Below are positions 61,174 through 64,000 of a stretch of DNA of 64,000 nt, in pieces. The position numbers were made by a program, and so were the translations under genes. Within the stretch, counting starts at the first letter, position 1. Each line of letters begins with the position of its first letter. Below the pieces are notes generated by a model that made no database searches, was not told the DNA's origin, and worked only from the letters and a program-made list of their open reading frames with translations. This DNA comes from Cellulomonas fimi ATCC 484 (lineage in GTDB: Bacteria; Actinomycetota; Actinomycetes; Actinomycetales; Cellulomonadaceae): positions 1,116,001 to 1,180,000 of the forward strand of contig NC_015514.1 in the NCBI RefSeq assembly GCF_000212695.1, given 5' to 3'.

Positions 61174-62451
61174 TCAGGCGTGGCCCGCGGCGGCAGGGGC
61201 CGGGTCCGTCTCCTCGCTCGTGCCCTCCAGGCCGGCGGCCTCGATGGTCGCGACCGCCTGGCGCGCGATGGCGAGCTCCTCGTTCGTGGGCAGGACGAGC
61301 ACCTTCGTCGGCGTCCAGTCGGGGGAGATGACGACCGGCTGCTTCTTACGGCCCGCGTTGCGCTCCGCGTCGACCGCGATGCCGAGCGGCTCCAGGCCCG
61401 CCAGCGCGAGGGCGCGCACGATGTCGTCGTTCTCGCCGACACCCGCCGTGAACGTGATGACGTCCACGCGGCCCAGGACCGCCAGGTACGCGCCGACGTA
61501 CTTGCGCAGCCGGTGGATGTACACGTCCAGGGCGCGGCGCGCGCTCGCGTCGCCCTCCTCGACGAGGCGGTGGATCTCGCGGAAGTCGTTCTCGCCCGCG
61601 AGGCCCTTGAGGCCCGAGCGGCGGTTCAGCAGGTCGTCGATCTCGTCGACCGACATGCCGGCGTTGCGCTGCAGGTGGATGAGGACCGCGGGGTCCAGGT
61701 CGCCCGACCGCGTGCCCATGACGAGCCCCTCGAGCGGGGTCAGGCCCATCGACGTCTCGACCGCCACGCCGCCGCGCACGGCCGACGCCGACGCGCCGTT
61801 GCCGAGGTGCAGGACGATCTGGTTGAGGTCCTCGACGCGTCGGCCGAGGAACCGCGCGACCTCGCCGGACACGAACTGGTGCGACGTGCCGTGGAAGCCG
61901 TAGCGCCGCACCCCGTAGGCCGTCGCGACGCCCTGGTCGATCGCGTACGTCGCAGCTGCGTCGGGCAGCGTGTGGAAGAACGCGGTGTCGAACACGACGA
62001 CGTGCGGCACGTCCGGCAGCAGCTCGCGCGCGACCTGGATGCCCGTGAGGTTCGGCGGGTTGTGCAGCGGCGCGAGCGGCGACAGCGCGTCGATGCGCCG
62101 CACGACGTCGTCGTCCACGAGCGCGGGACCCGCGAAGTCCGACCCGCCGTGCACGACCCGGTGGCCCACGGCGACGATGTGCGCCGACGCCAGCTCCGGT
62201 CCGATCTCGTCGAACAGGCCGAGGACGAGACGCAGGCCCGCGCCGTGGTCGGCGATCGGCTCGTCGCGCTGCGTCGTGCTGCCCGCGTACGTGTGCTTGA
62301 TCGTGCCGACGTCCTCGCCGATCCGCTCGACCAGGCCCGACGCGATCGCCTCGCCCCCGACCGGGTCGACCAGCTGGTACTTGATCGACGACGAGCCGGA
62401 GTTGACGACGAGGACCGTGCCTCGCGTGGTGGTGTGCTGCGTGCTGGTCAT
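61174..62451 (-). CDS. ackA: Acetate kinase
   Basis: This enzyme interconverts acetyl phosphate + ADP and acetate + ATP. The 425-residue ASKHA-fold protein has VLVVNSGSSSIKYQL, AVGHRVVHGG, the RRYGFHGTSHQFV block, HLGNGASASAV and FTAGVGENDDIVR, all AckA signatures. It has an Ala/Pro/Glu tail of about 20 residues. Its ATG overlaps the pta stop (ATGA), so the two are coupled. Confidence 0.97.
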   Translation of the reverse strand: MTSTQHTTTRGTVLVVNSGSSSIKYQLVDPVGGEAIASGLVERIGEDVGTIKHTYAGSTTQRDEPIADHGAGLRLVLGLFDEIGPELASAHIVAVGHRVVHGGSDFAGPALVDDDVVRRIDALSPLAPLHNPPNLTGIQVARELLPDVPHVVVFDTAFFHTLPDAAATYAIDQGVATAYGVRRYGFHGTSHQFVSGEVARFLGRRVEDLNQIVLHLGNGASASAVRGGVAVETSMGLTPLEGLVMGTRSGDLDPAVLIHLQRNAGMSVDEIDDLLNRRSGLKGLAGENDFREIHRLVEEGDASARRALDVYIHRLRKYVGAYLAVLGRVDVITFTAGVGENDDIVRALALAGLEPLGIAVDAERNAGRKKQPVVISPDWTPTKVLVLPTNEELAIARQAVATIEAAGLEGTSEETDPAPAAAGHA

Positions 62452-64000
62452 CGGGCGACCGCCTCCGTCGTGGTCGTGGGTGCGCCTGCCGGTGCGTCCT
62501 GCGCCTGCGCCTGGATCGCCGTGATCGCGACCGTGTTGACGATGTCCTGCACGAGGGCACCGCGCGACAGGTCGTTCACCGGCTTGTTGAGCCCCTGCAG
62601 CACCGGGCCGACCGCCACCGCGCCGGCGGACCGCTGGACCGCCTTGTAGGTGTTGTTGCCGGTGTTGAGGTCGGGGAAGACGAACACCGTCGCGCGGCCG
62701 GCCACGGCCGAGTCGGGCAGCTTCGTCTGGGCGACGGACGCGTCGACCGCGGCGTCGTACTGGATCGGGCCCTCGACCGACAGGTCGGGGCGACGCTCGC
62801 GCACGAGCGCGGTCGCGGCCCGCACCTTGTCGACGTCGGCGCCCGTGCCCGACGCGCCCGTCGAGTACGACAGCATCGCGATGCGCGGCTCGATCCCGAA
62901 CTGCACCGCGGTCGCCGCCGACGAGATCGCGATGTCCGCGAGCTGCTCGGCCGTCGGGTCGGGGATGACCGCGCAGTCGGCGTACACGAGCACGCGGTCC
63001 TCGAGGCACATGAGGAAGCAGCTCGACACGTTGTTCGTGCCGGGGGCCGTCTTGATGATCTCGAACGACGGCTTGATGGTGTGCGCGGTGGTGTGGGCGG
63101 CGCCCGAGACCATGCCGTCCGCGAGGCCGAGGTGCACCATCATCGTGCCGAAGTACGAGACGGACGGGACGATCTCGCGGGCCCGCTCGGGCGTCATGCC
63201 CTTGTGCGCGCGGATCTGGGTGTACTCCGCCGCGAACCGCTCGAGCAGCTCGGGGTCGTGCGGGTCGATCAGGTCCGCGTCGGCCAGGTCGAGGCCCAGC
63301 TCCGTGGCGCGGCTGCGGATCGCGGCCGGCTCGCCGAGGATCGTCAGGCGCGCGACGCCGCGGCGCAGCAGCGTCGACGCCGCGCGCAGGATGCGGTCGT
63401 CGTTGCCCTCGGGCAGGACGATGTGCTTGCGGTCGGCGCGGGCCCGGTCCAGCAGCTCGTACTCGAACATGAGCGGCGTCACGACCTCGGGGCGCGCGAC
63501 GTCGAGCGCGCCCAGCAGCGCGGTCCCGTCGACGTGCTCCTCGAACAGCGCGAGCGCGGTGTCGAGCTTGATCTGCGAGTCGGCGCTCAGGTGCCCGCGG
63601 GTCGCGGCCGCCGCGCTGGCCGAGCGGAACGAGCCCAGCGACGTCTCGATGATCGGCAGCCGCGTGCCGAGGCCGTCGATGAGGCGCTGCACGACCGGCG
63701 ACGGCTCGAACCCGCCGTTGAGGATGATGCCCGCGAGGGACGGGAAGCCCTCCGCCTGGTGCGCGATGAGCAGACCCAGCAGCACGTCCGAGCGGTCGCC
63801 CGGCGTGATGACGACGGCGCCGTCGGCGATCCGGTCCAGCAGGTGCTCGACCGACATCGCACCCACGAGCACGTCGAGCACCTCGCGCGACAGCAGCTCC
63901 TCGTCGCCCGCCAGCAGGTGCCCGCCGACGGACTCCATGAGCTGGCGGACCGTCGGTGCGGTGAGCAGCGAGCTCTCCGGCAGGGCCCACGTCGGCAGCC
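62448..64000 (-). CDS. pta: Phosphate acetyltransferase, N-terminus outside the window
   Basis: The 517 residues present belong to the long form of Pta. A DRTGG regulatory domain (around AGAIIL-like GDRSDVLLGLLIAHQ and IILNGGFEPSP) precedes the catalytic PTA_PTB domain (RADRKHIVLPEGNDDRILRAA, FGTMMVHLGLADGMVSGAAHTTA, KLPDSAVAGRATVFVFPDLNTGN). It makes acetyl phosphate from acetyl-CoA. The frame stays open to base 64000, so the remaining N-terminal nucleotide-binding part lies beyond the edge. Confidence 0.96.
   Translation of the reverse strand, partial: LPTWALPESSLLTAPTVRQLMESVGGHLLAGDEELLSREVLDVLVGAMSVEHLLDRIADGAVVITPGDRSDVLLGLLIAHQAEGFPSLAGIILNGGFEPSPVVQRLIDGLGTRLPIIETSLGSFRSASAAAATRGHLSADSQIKLDTALALFEEHVDGTALLGALDVARPEVVTPLMFEYELLDRARADRKHIVLPEGNDDRILRAASTLLRRGVARLTILGEPAAIRSRATELGLDLADADLIDPHDPELLERFAAEYTQIRAHKGMTPERAREIVPSVSYFGTMMVHLGLADGMVSGAAHTTAHTIKPSFEIIKTAPGTNNVSSCFLMCLEDRVLVYADCAVIPDPTAEQLADIAISSAATAVQFGIEPRIAMLSYSTGASGTGADVDKVRAATALVRERRPDLSVEGPIQYDAAVDASVAQTKLPDSAVAGRATVFVFPDLNTGNNTYKAVQRSAGAVAVGPVLQGLNKPVNDLSRGALVQDIVNTVAITAIQAQAQDAPAGAPTTTTEAVAR

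Overview
The window is very GC-rich, dense, almost purely chromosomal DNA from an actinobacterium, most likely Cellulomonas or a close Cellulomonadaceae/Micrococcales relative. This rests on WhiB and BldM-type regulators, F420-type LLM oxidoreductase, actinobacterial SecY/ribosomal sequences, many GTG starts, ATGA/GTGA overlaps and many promoters that place the start codon at or next to the transcription start. No rRNA, tRNA, CRISPR, transposase, prophage or integron was found. From memory of known gene orders, the backbone is collinear with the Mycobacterium tuberculosis stretch from infA to guaB3 (Rv3462c to Rv3410c) and with the Streptomyces groES-whiD-bldM-guaB neighbourhood.

1-8286: end of the spc operon and the alpha operon (rplO end, secY, adk, map, infA, rpmJ, rpsM, rpsK, rpoA, rplQ). 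A sortase-type (LATTG) wall protein and an 18-bp tandem array sit between map and infA. rpsD is absent. 8300-16158: mostly single genes with their own promoters (hydrolase, polyphosphate-glucokinase-like ROK kinase, truA, DUF5709, ABC-F ATPase, LysE/LysG-type exporter and regulator). 16159-19938: rplM-rpsI, glmM and def. 20148-26737: DedA, lipoprotein, coaA, a chemoreceptor, glmS and acpS.

26829-36684: LLM oxidoreductase, then nnr, a P-loop kinase, alr, tsaE, tsaB, rimI and a rhodanese in tight coupling, an inverted nitroreductase, tsaD, and a padR-HAAS pair. Together tsaE/B/D make the tRNA t6A modification. 36814-42822 is the most accessory part: a secreted phosphoesterase with a duplicated C-terminal domain around a PKD repeat, then an unusual regulator (IS30-like HTH fused to a MarR/GbsR-like winged helix) divergent from a DUF4097 protein and a two-gene ABC exporter, across an operator-rich spacer with a 20-bp perfect palindrome.

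42957-52538: carboxylate-amine ligase, a frameshifted methyltransferase/THUMP-like gene, groES (CIRCE, no groEL beside it), a WhiB3/WhiD-type regulator, a MerR-type regulator, a frameshifted bldM, guaB, an exonuclease and guaB3. 52896-61104: a complete fructose PTS operon including general components (fruR, fruK, IIA, IIBC, ptsH, ptsI), followed by an AadA-like nucleotidyltransferase and an aldehyde dehydrogenase. 61174-64000: ackA and the 3' part of pta on the minus strand.

The most general signal is regulatory: 22 starts are preceded by a NANNNT hexamer ending 6-8 nt upstream, which implies leaderless or near-leaderless mRNAs. Two conserved genes each carry a one-base change in a C run. These could be real lesions, slippage sites or sequence errors.
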